Source of the DNA: Alcanivoracaceae bacterium
Lineage (GTDB): Bacteria > Pseudomonadota > Gammaproteobacteria > Pseudomonadales > Alcanivoracaceae
DNA length: 64,000 nucleotides
Direction of reading: 5' to 3'
Assembly: GCA_029210325.1 (NCBI GenBank)
Contig: JARGPU010000002.1
Location: 224,559 to 288,558, forward strand
Shown here: positions 17,090-24,730 of the stretch, piece by piece
Layout of the letters: each line of letters begins with the position of its first letter
Position numbering within the stretch: position 1 is the first letter of the stretch
Translations under genes and position numbers: made by a program
Notes under the pieces: model-generated
What the model saw: the letters and a program-made list of their open reading frames with translations, nothing else
Databases searched by the model: none
What the model was told of the DNA's origin: nothing

Positions 17090-17929
17090 ATGAAGCTGAA
17101 GTCCTTGTTTATTTCGCTTTGGATAACGTTGCTGGTGCTCGGGCTTGGCCATGCGGGCTGGATGCTATGGCAGCAACCAGCCCATGGGGCGGGTTGGGCT
17201 GTGGTTGTTGCGTTGCTGCCTGCGCTGACGTTTTTCCTGTGGTTGCTGGTGGCGACCGTGGCACGCACCGGCGCTACTCTCTGGCCGTTGACTGCCGGGC
17301 CGCTAATTGGCTTGGTAGCGTGGCTGGTGTCGGATCGTGCCAGCCTGATGCCGCTAGTACATATTCTCGGCACAGGTTTGGCCGGCGGTCTGCTTTACCA
17401 GTTCTGGTATTCGCGCTTTAACCGTGAGCAAAGTGCGGTGCTCACGGTGGGCCAGCGGCTGCCGACACTACAGTTTGCTGGTGCCGATGGCAAAGCGGTG
17501 CGAACTGATGAGTTGGCGGGGCCCCTGTTACTGATTTTCTATCGTGGCAACTGGTGCCCGTTGTGTATGGCCCAGATTCGTGAGGTGGCAGGGCAATACC
17601 GTGAACTTCACGCCCGCGGTGTTACCACCTTATTAGTCAGTCCTCAGCCCCATGAAAATACCAGCAGCCTTGCGCAACGCTTTGAGGTGCCATTTTTGTT
17701 TCTGGTAGATGAGGGTAACCGGGTTGCACGGCAGCTTGGCATCGTCGCCGAGAACGGGTTGCCAGCGGGATTGGAAGTACTGGGGTACGACAGTGATACG
17801 GTAATGCCGACAGTGGTAATGACGAATGCGGCCGGCGAGATTATCTTCTCGGACCAGACAGACAATTATCGAATCCGTCCAGAGCCGGATGTGTTCATTC
17901 GTATTCTTGACCAAGCGGGAGTGGGTTAA
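17090..17929 (+). CDS. Membrane-anchored AhpC/TSA-type redoxin
   Basis: The 279-residue protein begins with about four transmembrane helices (residues 5-110) and ends in a thioredoxin-fold redoxin domain (about 115-275). The active site GNWCPLCMAQ has Cys156 and Cys159, a CxxC in the position of the peroxidatic cysteine of AhpC/TSA proteins. The fusion of a membrane domain to a redoxin domain is unusual. It may pass electrons across or along the membrane, or reduce a partner such as DoxX. It starts three bases after the DoxX gene and overlaps the methyltransferase start by one base. Confidence 0.85.
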   Translation: MKLKSLFISLWITLLVLGLGHAGWMLWQQPAHGAGWAVVVALLPALTFFLWLLVATVARTGATLWPLTAGPLIGLVAWLVSDRASLMPLVHILGTGLAGGLLYQFWYSRFNREQSAVLTVGQRLPTLQFAGADGKAVRTDELAGPLLLIFYRGNWCPLCMAQIREVAGQYRELHARGVTTLLVSPQPHENTSSLAQRFEVPFLFLVDEGNRVARQLGIVAENGLPAGLEVLGYDSDTVMPTVVMTNAAGEIIFSDQTDNYRIRPEPDVFIRILDQAGVG

Positions 17930-18972
17930 TGCGGGAAGATGTGCGCGAGTACTATGGTCAGACGTTGCAGAGTAGCAGTGATTTACAGACCAATGCTTGT
18001 TGCGACCAGATTCCGCCAGGCTGGCTTAAGCCTGTGCTGGCCCAGCTGCATGACGAGGTGGTTAATCGTTATTATGGCTGTGGCTTGGTGGCGCCACAGT
18101 TGCTCGAGGGCATGCGCGTACTTGATCTGGGCTGTGGCAGCGGCCGTGACGTCTATGTGCTTTCGGCGCTGGTCGGTGAGCATGGAGAGGTAGTCGGTGT
18201 AGACATGACTCCGGAGCAGCTTGAGGTCGCAGAGCGCCATAAGGAGTTTCACCGTCAGGCATTCGGGCATGGCCAAAGTAACGTCCGCTTTCTTCATGGC
18301 TACATTGAGCAGCTTGATTCGTTGGGGCTGCCGGATAACTACTTCGATATTGTCGTTTCCAACTGTGTTATCAACCTCAGTCCGGACAAGGAGCGTGTCC
18401 TGCGCGAAGTGCATCGTGTGTTAAAGCCGGGCGGTGAGATGTACTTCTCCGATGTCTATGCCGACCGTCGTATTGCAGAGCATCTGAGGCAGGATCCTGT
18501 GCTTTACGGCGAGTGCCTTTCCGGTGCGCTTTACTGGAATGATTTTATTGCGCTATCGAAAAAAGCGGGCTTTGCCGATCCTCGGCTGGTGGAGGATCGC
18601 CCAATTACCATTGCCAATGATGAAATTGCGGCCAAGCTGGCGCCGACCAGATTCTGGTCCGCCACTTACCGGCTGTTCAAGCTTGAAGGCCTGGAGCCTG
18701 CCTGTGAAGATTATGGTCAGGCAGTCCTCTATCGCGGCACAGTGCCCGGTTCTGAGCAACTATTTATGCTAGATGGACATCATCTGATTGAACGGGGCAA
18801 GGTGTTCCCTGTCTGTGGTAATACCTGGCATATGCTCAGTGGTACTCGGTTCCGTGAGCATTTTGATTTTATCGGTAACTTTGACAGTCATTACGGTATT
18901 TTTCAGGGCTGCGGAACCAATGTGCCGTTTTCGGATGATGCCGGTGCTGGTGTCGCCCCTTCTTGCTGTTGA
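17929..18972 (+). CDS. arsM: ArsM-type SAM-dependent arsenite methyltransferase
   Basis: The 347-residue protein has the class I methyltransferase motif VLDLGCGSGRDVY (about residues 64-76) and the ArsM layout. Four cysteines sit where arsenite methyltransferases bind As(III): NACC (24/25), YYGCG (51), SNCVINL (146) and YGECLSG (196). The 50-residue spacing between the last two equals that between Cys174 and Cys224 of the algal CmArsM as I recall it. The C-terminal 120 residues include further cysteines and end in SCC, like the long cyanobacterial form. It should methylate trivalent arsenic; related soft metalloids cannot be excluded. No arsenic-resistance genes flank it; a radical SAM gene follows. 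Confidence 0.85.
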   Translation: MREDVREYYGQTLQSSSDLQTNACCDQIPPGWLKPVLAQLHDEVVNRYYGCGLVAPQLLEGMRVLDLGCGSGRDVYVLSALVGEHGEVVGVDMTPEQLEVAERHKEFHRQAFGHGQSNVRFLHGYIEQLDSLGLPDNYFDIVVSNCVINLSPDKERVLREVHRVLKPGGEMYFSDVYADRRIAEHLRQDPVLYGECLSGALYWNDFIALSKKAGFADPRLVEDRPITIANDEIAAKLAPTRFWSATYRLFKLEGLEPACEDYGQAVLYRGTVPGSEQLFMLDGHHLIERGKVFPVCGNTWHMLSGTRFREHFDFIGNFDSHYGIFQGCGTNVPFSDDAGAGVAPSCC

Positions 18973-18981
18973 GGCATGGTT

Positions 18982-19893
18982 ATGCAATTAATTCGTACTG
19001 AAAGCTGGTATCGCACGCCGAACGACGACCCGCGTGGCTATATTGAAAGCGATTCCTTGCGAGAGCTCTGGTTTCACACTGGTACTGCCTGCAATCTGGC
19101 CTGCCCATTCTGTCTTGAAGGCTCAAAGCCGGGAGATGACCGCCTCGGCTTGATGACGCTGGATGATGTGGTGCCATTTGTTGATGAGGCCTGTGAGCTT
19201 GGTGTTGGGCAGTTTTCTTTTACTGGTGGTGAGCCGTTTGTGGCCAAGCAATTTCCTCGCATTCTTGAGTATGCAGCGGCGCGCAAACCCTGTTTGGTGC
19301 TGACCAATGGTACCCGGCCATTATTACAGCGTATGGATGAAGTGCTGCCGCTGGCCAATGCCGCCAATCCGGTGTCGTTTCGCATCAGTATTGATTACCC
19401 CGACGAAACCAGGCATGAGGCGGGTCGTGGGGATGGTACGTTTGCGGAGTCCTTGCAGGCTTTGCGCGAATTAAGCAAAGCGGGTTTTGCCGTATCAGTG
19501 GCGCGGCAGTGGGAGCCTGATGAGAATACTGCGGAGGTCGAGCAGGCATATCAGAAGATTTTTTCTGATAATGGAATTTCGCGGTCGATCCGGCTGGTGT
19601 CCTTTCCCGATTTTGCCACACCAGGTGCTGAGCGCGTGACTCCGCATATAACAGAGAGCTGTATGACGACTTATCACACGGCGGAAAGTCGCGCCGGTTT
19701 TATGTGTGCTTTTAGTCGTATGGTGGTCAAGGATAAGGGAAAGATGCGGGTGTATGCCTGTACCCTGGTGGATGACGATACGAGTTATGATCTTGGAGGT
19801 ACGTTGCGGGATAGTCTGAATCAGCGAATTATGATGAAGCATCATCGCTGTTTTACTTGCTTCAAGTTTGGTGCTTCCTGCAGCGAGCTGTGA
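18982..19893 (+). CDS. Radical SAM protein with cysteine-rich C-terminal (SPASM/twitch-like) region
   Basis: The 303-residue protein has the canonical radical SAM cluster motif ACNLACPFC (Cys37, Cys41, Cys44), the GGEP motif in FSFTGGEPFV and a partial TIM barrel. About ten further cysteines are spread through it, and the last 80 residues include CMTTYH, GFMCAF, VYACTL and a final CFTCFKFGASC, suggesting one auxiliary iron-sulfur cluster. It lacks the sequence features I associate with ArsS or ArsL. The ORF track starts two codons earlier, but GAGG at 18971-18974 is seven bases from the ATG at 18982. It starts nine bases after arsM, so the two probably act in one pathway. The substrate is unknown. 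Confidence 0.85.
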   Translation: MQLIRTESWYRTPNDDPRGYIESDSLRELWFHTGTACNLACPFCLEGSKPGDDRLGLMTLDDVVPFVDEACELGVGQFSFTGGEPFVAKQFPRILEYAAARKPCLVLTNGTRPLLQRMDEVLPLANAANPVSFRISIDYPDETRHEAGRGDGTFAESLQALRELSKAGFAVSVARQWEPDENTAEVEQAYQKIFSDNGISRSIRLVSFPDFATPGAERVTPHITESCMTTYHTAESRAGFMCAFSRMVVKDKGKMRVYACTLVDDDTSYDLGGTLRDSLNQRIMMKHHRCFTCFKFGASCSEL

Positions 19894-19904
19894 AAACACA
19901 GCTC
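19885..19904 (+). terminator. Short stem-loop at the end of the radical SAM gene
   Basis: GAGCTGTG and CACAGCTC form an 8-base perfect stem around AAAA, overlapping the stop codon. No T run follows, so termination by this hairpin alone is doubtful; it lies between the convergent radical SAM and recQ genes. Confidence 0.35.
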
Positions 19905-19925
19905 CCATAGAGTCAGGCCACACAA

Positions 19926-21734
19926 TCAAGCCGGATACTCGAACTCACGGATCACCTCAAGAAACTCGCCACCGAAGCGCTCCAGCTTGACGTCACCCAC
20001 GCCGCTGACACTGAGCATGGCGCTGGCGGTTGTTGGACGTTGCTCAAGCATGTCGCGCAAGGTGGCGTCGTTGAAAATAACGTAGGGTGGAACACCGTGC
20101 TCCTCGGCCAGCCGCTTGCGGCAGCTGCGCAGTGCCTGCCACAGTTCGCGGTCAGCTGGCTCTATATCCTGATGACGGCGCTTGCTACTAGCAGCCGCGA
20201 TGGGCACAGAAACCTTGTCACGGCGCAGGGATATTTTTTCTTCTCCTCGCAGAATGGCGCGACAGCGCTCGGTTAACCGCAGGGTGCCAAAACCATCCGG
20301 GTCCACGTCCAGATATCCCTGAGCGACAAGCTGGCGCATGATCGCCCGCCACTCATCCTGACCGAGTTCGCGACCAATTCCCCAGGTGGATAGCTTGTCG
20401 TGGCCAGAGCTGGTGACTTTCTCACTACTGCTGCCACGCAGCACCTCAATGACATGGATGGCGCCGTAGCGTTGGCCGGTTCGGTACACGCAGGACAGCG
20501 CTTTCTGTACCGCCTCGGTGGCGTCCCAGGTATCTGGTGGAGTCAGGCAGTTATCGCAGTTACCACAGGGTTGCGGCAGCTCATCACCGAAGTAACGTAA
20601 CAGTGCCTGACGCCGGCAACTGGTGATCTCACACAGGCCGAGCATGGCATTGAGGCGCTGCTGCTCGTGCCGTTTGAATTCCTCATTGCCCTCCGAGCCA
20701 GCCATCATCTGGCGCAGCTTGACCACATCTTCGAGGCCATACAGCAACAAGGCGGTGGCTGGATCGCCGTCACGGCCGGCGCGGCCGGTTTCCTGATAGT
20801 AGGCCTCGATACTTTTCGGCAGATCCAGATGGGCAACAAAGCGTACATCGGGTTTATCGATGCCCATGCCGAAGGCAATGGTGGCCACCATAATGACGCT
20901 GTCTTCGCGTAGAAAACGTTTTTGATGGGTTGCCCGCAAGCCGGCGGGCAGGCCGGCATGATAGGGCAGGGCAGTGAAGCCTTCGCCGCTCAGCCATTCG
21001 GCAGTTTGCTCGACTTTCGCTCGACTCAGACAATAGACGATACCGGCGTTGCCGCTTTGCTCCTCACGCAAAAAGCGCAGCAATTGCTGGCGAGGCTTAT
21101 CTTTCTGACGGATACGGTACTGGATATTGGGCCGGTCGAAGCCGCTGATAAATTGTTGCGCCTTGTGCAGTGACAGGCGCTCGGTAATCTCGTCACGGGT
21201 GCGGGCGTCGGCGGTGGCCGTCAGGGCAATGCGAGGGATATCCGGGAATTGTTCCTGCAACACATTGAGGCGCAGGTAGTCGGCCCGGAAATCATGCCCC
21301 CATTGGGCCACGCAGTGAGCCTCGTCAATGGCAAACAGGGCAATCTGGCAACTGGCCAGCAGGGCAAGGGTGCGAGGCTGGATCAGCCGCTCCGGTGCCA
21401 CGTAGAGCATGTCGAGCTCGCCTTGCTGCAGCGCTTGCTCCGTCTGCCAGACCTCGGCAGCGCTCAGGGTCGAGTTAAGAAAGCCAGCCCGGACACCCAG
21501 TTCGCGCAGGGCGCTGACCTGATCTTGCATCAGGGCAATCAGCGGGCTGACCACTACACCTACGCCATCGCGGGCCAGCGCGGGAATCTGGTAGCACAGT
21601 GATTTACCGCCGCCGGTGGGCATCACTACCAGCGCATCACCGCCGCCGATCAGACTATCGATAATCGCCTGCTGGGGGCCGCGAAAGCTGCTGTAGCCAA
21701 AGGTGTGTTGGAGAATATGGTGGGCATCAGTCAT
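19926..21734 (-). CDS. recQ: ATP-dependent DNA helicase RecQ
   Basis: From the chosen start the protein is 602 residues, the normal RecQ length. It has Walker A in [15 protein letters not shown], the DEAH box in [17 protein letters not shown], a helicase C domain with [12 protein letters not shown] and [11 protein letters not shown], the RQC zinc site (CEITSCRRQ followed by CGNCDNC) and a C-terminal HRDC domain. It unwinds DNA 3' to 5' in RecF-pathway recombination and repair. The ORF track adds 49 upstream codons; the protein family starts at MTDAHHILQ, so the ATG at 21734 is used. It is divergent from the lipoprotein gene. Confidence 0.96.
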   Translation of the reverse strand: MTDAHHILQHTFGYSSFRGPQQAIIDSLIGGGDALVVMPTGGGKSLCYQIPALARDGVGVVVSPLIALMQDQVSALRELGVRAGFLNSTLSAAEVWQTEQALQQGELDMLYVAPERLIQPRTLALLASCQIALFAIDEAHCVAQWGHDFRADYLRLNVLQEQFPDIPRIALTATADARTRDEITERLSLHKAQQFISGFDRPNIQYRIRQKDKPRQQLLRFLREEQSGNAGIVYCLSRAKVEQTAEWLSGEGFTALPYHAGLPAGLRATHQKRFLREDSVIMVATIAFGMGIDKPDVRFVAHLDLPKSIEAYYQETGRAGRDGDPATALLLYGLEDVVKLRQMMAGSEGNEEFKRHEQQRLNAMLGLCEITSCRRQALLRYFGDELPQPCGNCDNCLTPPDTWDATEAVQKALSCVYRTGQRYGAIHVIEVLRGSSSEKVTSSGHDKLSTWGIGRELGQDEWRAIMRQLVAQGYLDVDPDGFGTLRLTERCRAILRGEEKISLRRDKVSVPIAAASSKRRHQDIEPADRELWQALRSCRKRLAEEHGVPPYVIFNDATLRDMLEQRPTTASAMLSVSGVGDVKLERFGGEFLEVIREFEYPA

Positions 21735-21911
21735 GGGGGCCGAGTATAGCGGTTGCGGGCTGCACATGCAGAACAGCTGCGAATCAGGTATAAAGCCAGC
21801 GCTACAAGGTTGTCGCACGCAGAGCGCAAAGACCGTGCATAGTTCACGGTGTTCTTGCCCTGTATCGCCGAGGATGCTCACACATTGCTACTGCCCGAGC
21901 TGCACAGACGT

Positions 21912-22787
21912 ATGGTTTCTGTCCTTCCCCGCTGGTCGACGATTGTCTTGACGTCCTTTTGCTTGCTGGCAACTGGCTGCACAGTTTTGCGCGAGAATGC
22001 CCCGGATTCACTGGCAGCACTTATTGATCGAGTCATGCCACCGCAGCAAGTGGCCGGATTGGACTTTCAGGCAATTGATAGTTTAGGTGTCCATGGCGCC
22101 TGCGATGTGCTGGCCGAGATGTGGCGGCAGAATCGTAGTGTTCCTCGACGCGAACTGGAAGGACGTCTGCTACCGGCCTGCGAGGCCGAGGTGCAGGCGG
22201 CGCTTGCCCGTGAGCGCGAGGCACAGCGGCTTGACGGGCTCATTGAGGAGGCTTGGCAGGCCCTGCTGGCCCGGCGCGAGCAGCAACGCTTACTTGCTGA
22301 GCGTCGTCAGCTTGAGGAGGATCTGCGCCGTCGTCAGATGCAGAAACAGCAAGCCAGGCAGGAGCAGATCAAGCAGCAAATGGCCACTCGGCAATCTCGT
22401 ATTGAGTCACTGGCAGTGGCCTTAAAGGGGGCTGCAGTTCATCAGGCACTGGCTGAGCTGAACGTGCAGGACAAGTCATTGGCTTATAGCGCCGGGCAGG
22501 TATCAGAGCGTAGTTTGAGTAACTTCCTTGCTTGCGTGGAGATTGCTTACCCGAACGAAGGTTACAAGGTCCGCCGTGATGGCCGCCGACTGGTGGTGAT
22601 CGCCGAGAAGGCGGCCCTACCCAGAGGGCGCATGCCAATAGAGCTGCGCTTTACCGAGAATGAAGACTACTGGTTGCTGACTTTTCTCAAGGTGGCAGAG
22701 ATTACCGCCAGTAATGCTCAGGATCGCTTCATTCTGGCCCAAAATCTGGTCGCCCAGAGCTGTTATGGCGAAGATGGCAAGCTCTAG
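21912..22787 (+). CDS. Predicted lipoprotein with central coiled coil
   Basis: Starting at the ATG at 21912 the protein is 291 residues and begins with a lipoprotein signal peptide ending in the lipobox LLATGC (Cys23). A charged Arg/Gln/Glu-rich region at about 95-165 is almost certainly a coiled coil. The C-terminal third (about 190-290) contains alternating beta-like segments such as ELRFTENEDYWLLTFLKVAE. No known domain was recognised. Because the residue after the lipid-modified Cys is Thr rather than Asp, outer-membrane sorting is likely. Its 3' end overlaps the convergent parA end by four bases. Confidence 0.78.
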   Translation: MVSVLPRWSTIVLTSFCLLATGCTVLRENAPDSLAALIDRVMPPQQVAGLDFQAIDSLGVHGACDVLAEMWRQNRSVPRRELEGRLLPACEAEVQAALAREREAQRLDGLIEEAWQALLARREQQRLLAERRQLEEDLRRRQMQKQQARQEQIKQQMATRQSRIESLAVALKGAAVHQALAELNVQDKSLAYSAGQVSERSLSNFLACVEIAYPNEGYKVRRDGRRLVVIAEKAALPRGRMPIELRFTENEDYWLLTFLKVAEITASNAQDRFILAQNLVAQSCYGEDGKL

Positions 22788-23536
22788 CCGTGGAGCTTCA
22801 GCTTGCCAGCCAGTTCAAACCATAGATGGCGGTAGGCGCGCGCAGCCGGAGTATGGCTGGCAAACTCACCAACAGGGGCACGATGCTCGCCCATCTGCTC
22901 CACATGGGTTGAGTAGGGTATCCAGGTCTGTAGCCCTCCGCGCATTGCGGCCGGTGGCTTGGCGATCATTTCCAGATGCAACAGTCGGCGACGGTCGACC
23001 ATGTTAAAAAATGGCAGCACCTTCAGGTTGCCGTAGTTCTTCTCTTTCAGCCACCCTCGCACCTGTTCCAGGGAGCGTAGCGACAGGTGACTGGGAATCA
23101 CCGGGATTACCAGCACATCGGCGGCAGCAAATATGCTTTCTGCCAGTGGGCTCAGGGTAGGTGGGCAGTCCAGCAGGGTGAGTCGGTAGTGCTCGCCGAG
23201 AGGTTCGATGAGCTTCTTCAAGGCGCTACGCGGGTTGCCTGCCTCACTGAGTTTGACGTCCAGGTTGCGCAGGGTGATGTCCGATGGGATCACATCCAGG
23301 CCGTCCCAGCGGGTGCCGACCTTGAGGCGGCCGATTGGCTGGCGGCCCTTGATAAGACTGCCGGCTTTATAGCCCTTGTCGCTATCCGCTCCCAAATAGA
23401 AGCTGGCGGCGCCCTGTGGGTCCAGATCCCATAGCAGGGTTCGGTGCTTCCAGCGAGCCGCATGCCAGGCAAGATTGACGGCAGTAGAGGTCTTTCCGAC
23501 CCCACCTTTGAGGTTATAGAAGGCAATGGTATGCAT
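22784..23536 (-). CDS. Orphan ParA-family ATPase
   Basis: The 250-residue protein starts MHTIAFYNLKGGVGKTSTAV with the deviant Walker A KGGVGKTS, followed by WDLDPQGAASFYLG (A' box) and LLDCPPTLSPLAES (Walker B). It is a MinD/ParA-type dimerising ATPase. No parB gene or obvious parS site is nearby, so it is an orphan member that may position some other cargo. The ORF track begins 36 codons upstream, but AAGGAG lies just before the ATG at 23536 and the family sequence begins there. Confidence 0.86.
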   Translation of the reverse strand: MHTIAFYNLKGGVGKTSTAVNLAWHAARWKHRTLLWDLDPQGAASFYLGADSDKGYKAGSLIKGRQPIGRLKVGTRWDGLDVIPSDITLRNLDVKLSEAGNPRSALKKLIEPLGEHYRLTLLDCPPTLSPLAESIFAAADVLVIPVIPSHLSLRSLEQVRGWLKEKNYGNLKVLPFFNMVDRRRLLHLEMIAKPPAAMRGGLQTWIPYSTHVEQMGEHRAPVGEFASHTPAARAYRHLWFELAGKLKLHG

Positions 23537-23685
23537 GCTGCTCCTTGCTCTGCGGCCCCTTTTTCTTGGCAGGCTAGCATGGCCGGCGAAGGATGTCCGC
23601 CCCTGTTCGGGTTGTGGATGATCGGTAAAGGGGATTAAATACACGCCTACCGCCGCATTAATGTGATCTCTCCCCGGGGCTCTTC

Positions 23686-24714
23686 GTGACCAGCGACAAG
23701 AAGTATCAGGTGTTTGTCAGTTCGACCTTTACAGACCTGCAGGATGCCCGGCAGGAGCTGATGATGGCTCTGCTCTCCATGGGTATGATTCCCACGGGCA
23801 TGGAGCTCTATCCCTCTGAGCAGAATAACCAGTGGCCGATGATCCAGAAGGTCATCAATGAGTGTGACTACTATGTGGTGCTGGTCGGTGGGCGCTATGG
23901 CTCGCTATCGCCCATTGGCCTGAGCTATACGCATCGTGAATATGTCTATGCGGCCACCAAGAAAAAGCCGGTGATTGCCTTCCTCCATGACCACCCCGAG
24001 TCGTTGACGCCTGATCGCCGGGAAACAACCCGTGAGGGTGATGTTCGATTCCGGGATTTTCGTAAGTTGGTGCAGGAAAAGGCGGCCATCTTTCGCCACT
24101 GGAGCAATCCGACGGATCTTGCTGAGGTGGTGCGTAAGTCCATGCCGGTATTGATTCGCCAGAATCCGGCCCCGGGTTGGGTGCGTGCCGGTCAGGTGGC
24201 AGATCTTTCTCAGGTGCGTGAAGTTCAGGATCTGAAAAAGCGCATTGAGGATCTGGAAAAAGAAAAAAGTGAATTGACGGCCGGTTGGCGACCACCGCTG
24301 GACACACTGGCCCGTGGCAGTGACAGCGTAACGCTTCAGTACAGCTGCAACGCTTATATTAAGGGTGATTGCAAGGTCACCATGGCGGACAGCAAGATGA
24401 CCTGGGATCAAGTGTTTGCGGCAGTGGGCCCGCAAATGATGAATGAAGTCCCCGAGGCAGTGATGCGTGAGGCGCTGGAGGAGGCCATTGCCGCCAGGGC
24501 GCTGGTCGATGTTCAGAAGTTAATGCCGAAAGCGCATGCGGTGCGCAATGTGGTGGTGTCTACGGCATCATTTAATCAGGTCAAGATCCAGCTGCGGGCT
24601 CTGGGCCTGATTCGAAAGAACCCGGCGCGCGAGGCCACCGGGCAGACCTGGTGGCAGCTAACGCCCCACGGCGATCACACCATGACACAGGTGCTGTCGC
24701 TGATTCGTAGTTAA
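23686..24714 (+). CDS. DUF4062 protein with coiled coil and C-terminal winged-helix-like region
   Basis: The 342-residue protein begins with DUF4062 (about residues 5-150): KYQVFVSSTFTDLQDARQE, then CDYYVVLVGGRYGS and a YTHREYVYA segment. DUF4062 has a TIR/SLOG-like Rossmannoid look and is found at the N-terminus of some NTPase and signalling proteins, including ones in defence islands. A short coiled coil follows (about 180-205) and the C-terminus ends in a segment resembling a winged helix, with LRALGLIRKN and WQLTPHGD. The start is a GTG; no in-frame ATG precedes the domain. It stands alone between parA and aacS. A sensor or immune role is only an inference. Confidence 0.75.
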   Translation: MTSDKKYQVFVSSTFTDLQDARQELMMALLSMGMIPTGMELYPSEQNNQWPMIQKVINECDYYVVLVGGRYGSLSPIGLSYTHREYVYAATKKKPVIAFLHDHPESLTPDRRETTREGDVRFRDFRKLVQEKAAIFRHWSNPTDLAEVVRKSMPVLIRQNPAPGWVRAGQVADLSQVREVQDLKKRIEDLEKEKSELTAGWRPPLDTLARGSDSVTLQYSCNAYIKGDCKVTMADSKMTWDQVFAAVGPQMMNEVPEAVMREALEEAIAARALVDVQKLMPKAHAVRNVVVSTASFNQVKIQLRALGLIRKNPAREATGQTWWQLTPHGDHTMTQVLSLIRS

Positions 24715-24730
24715 GTGTGGTCGCCCCGAT

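Noticed and set aside
15526-19893. Ordinary arsenic resistance operon
   Set aside because: There is no ArsR, ArsC, ArsB/Acr3 or ArsH; regulation is by an ECF sigma factor, so a standard detoxification operon is unlikely.
17929-19893. RiPP (modified peptide) cluster
   Set aside because: No short precursor ORF with a ribosome-binding site is visible around the radical SAM gene, and the methyltransferase is ArsM-like rather than peptide-directed.
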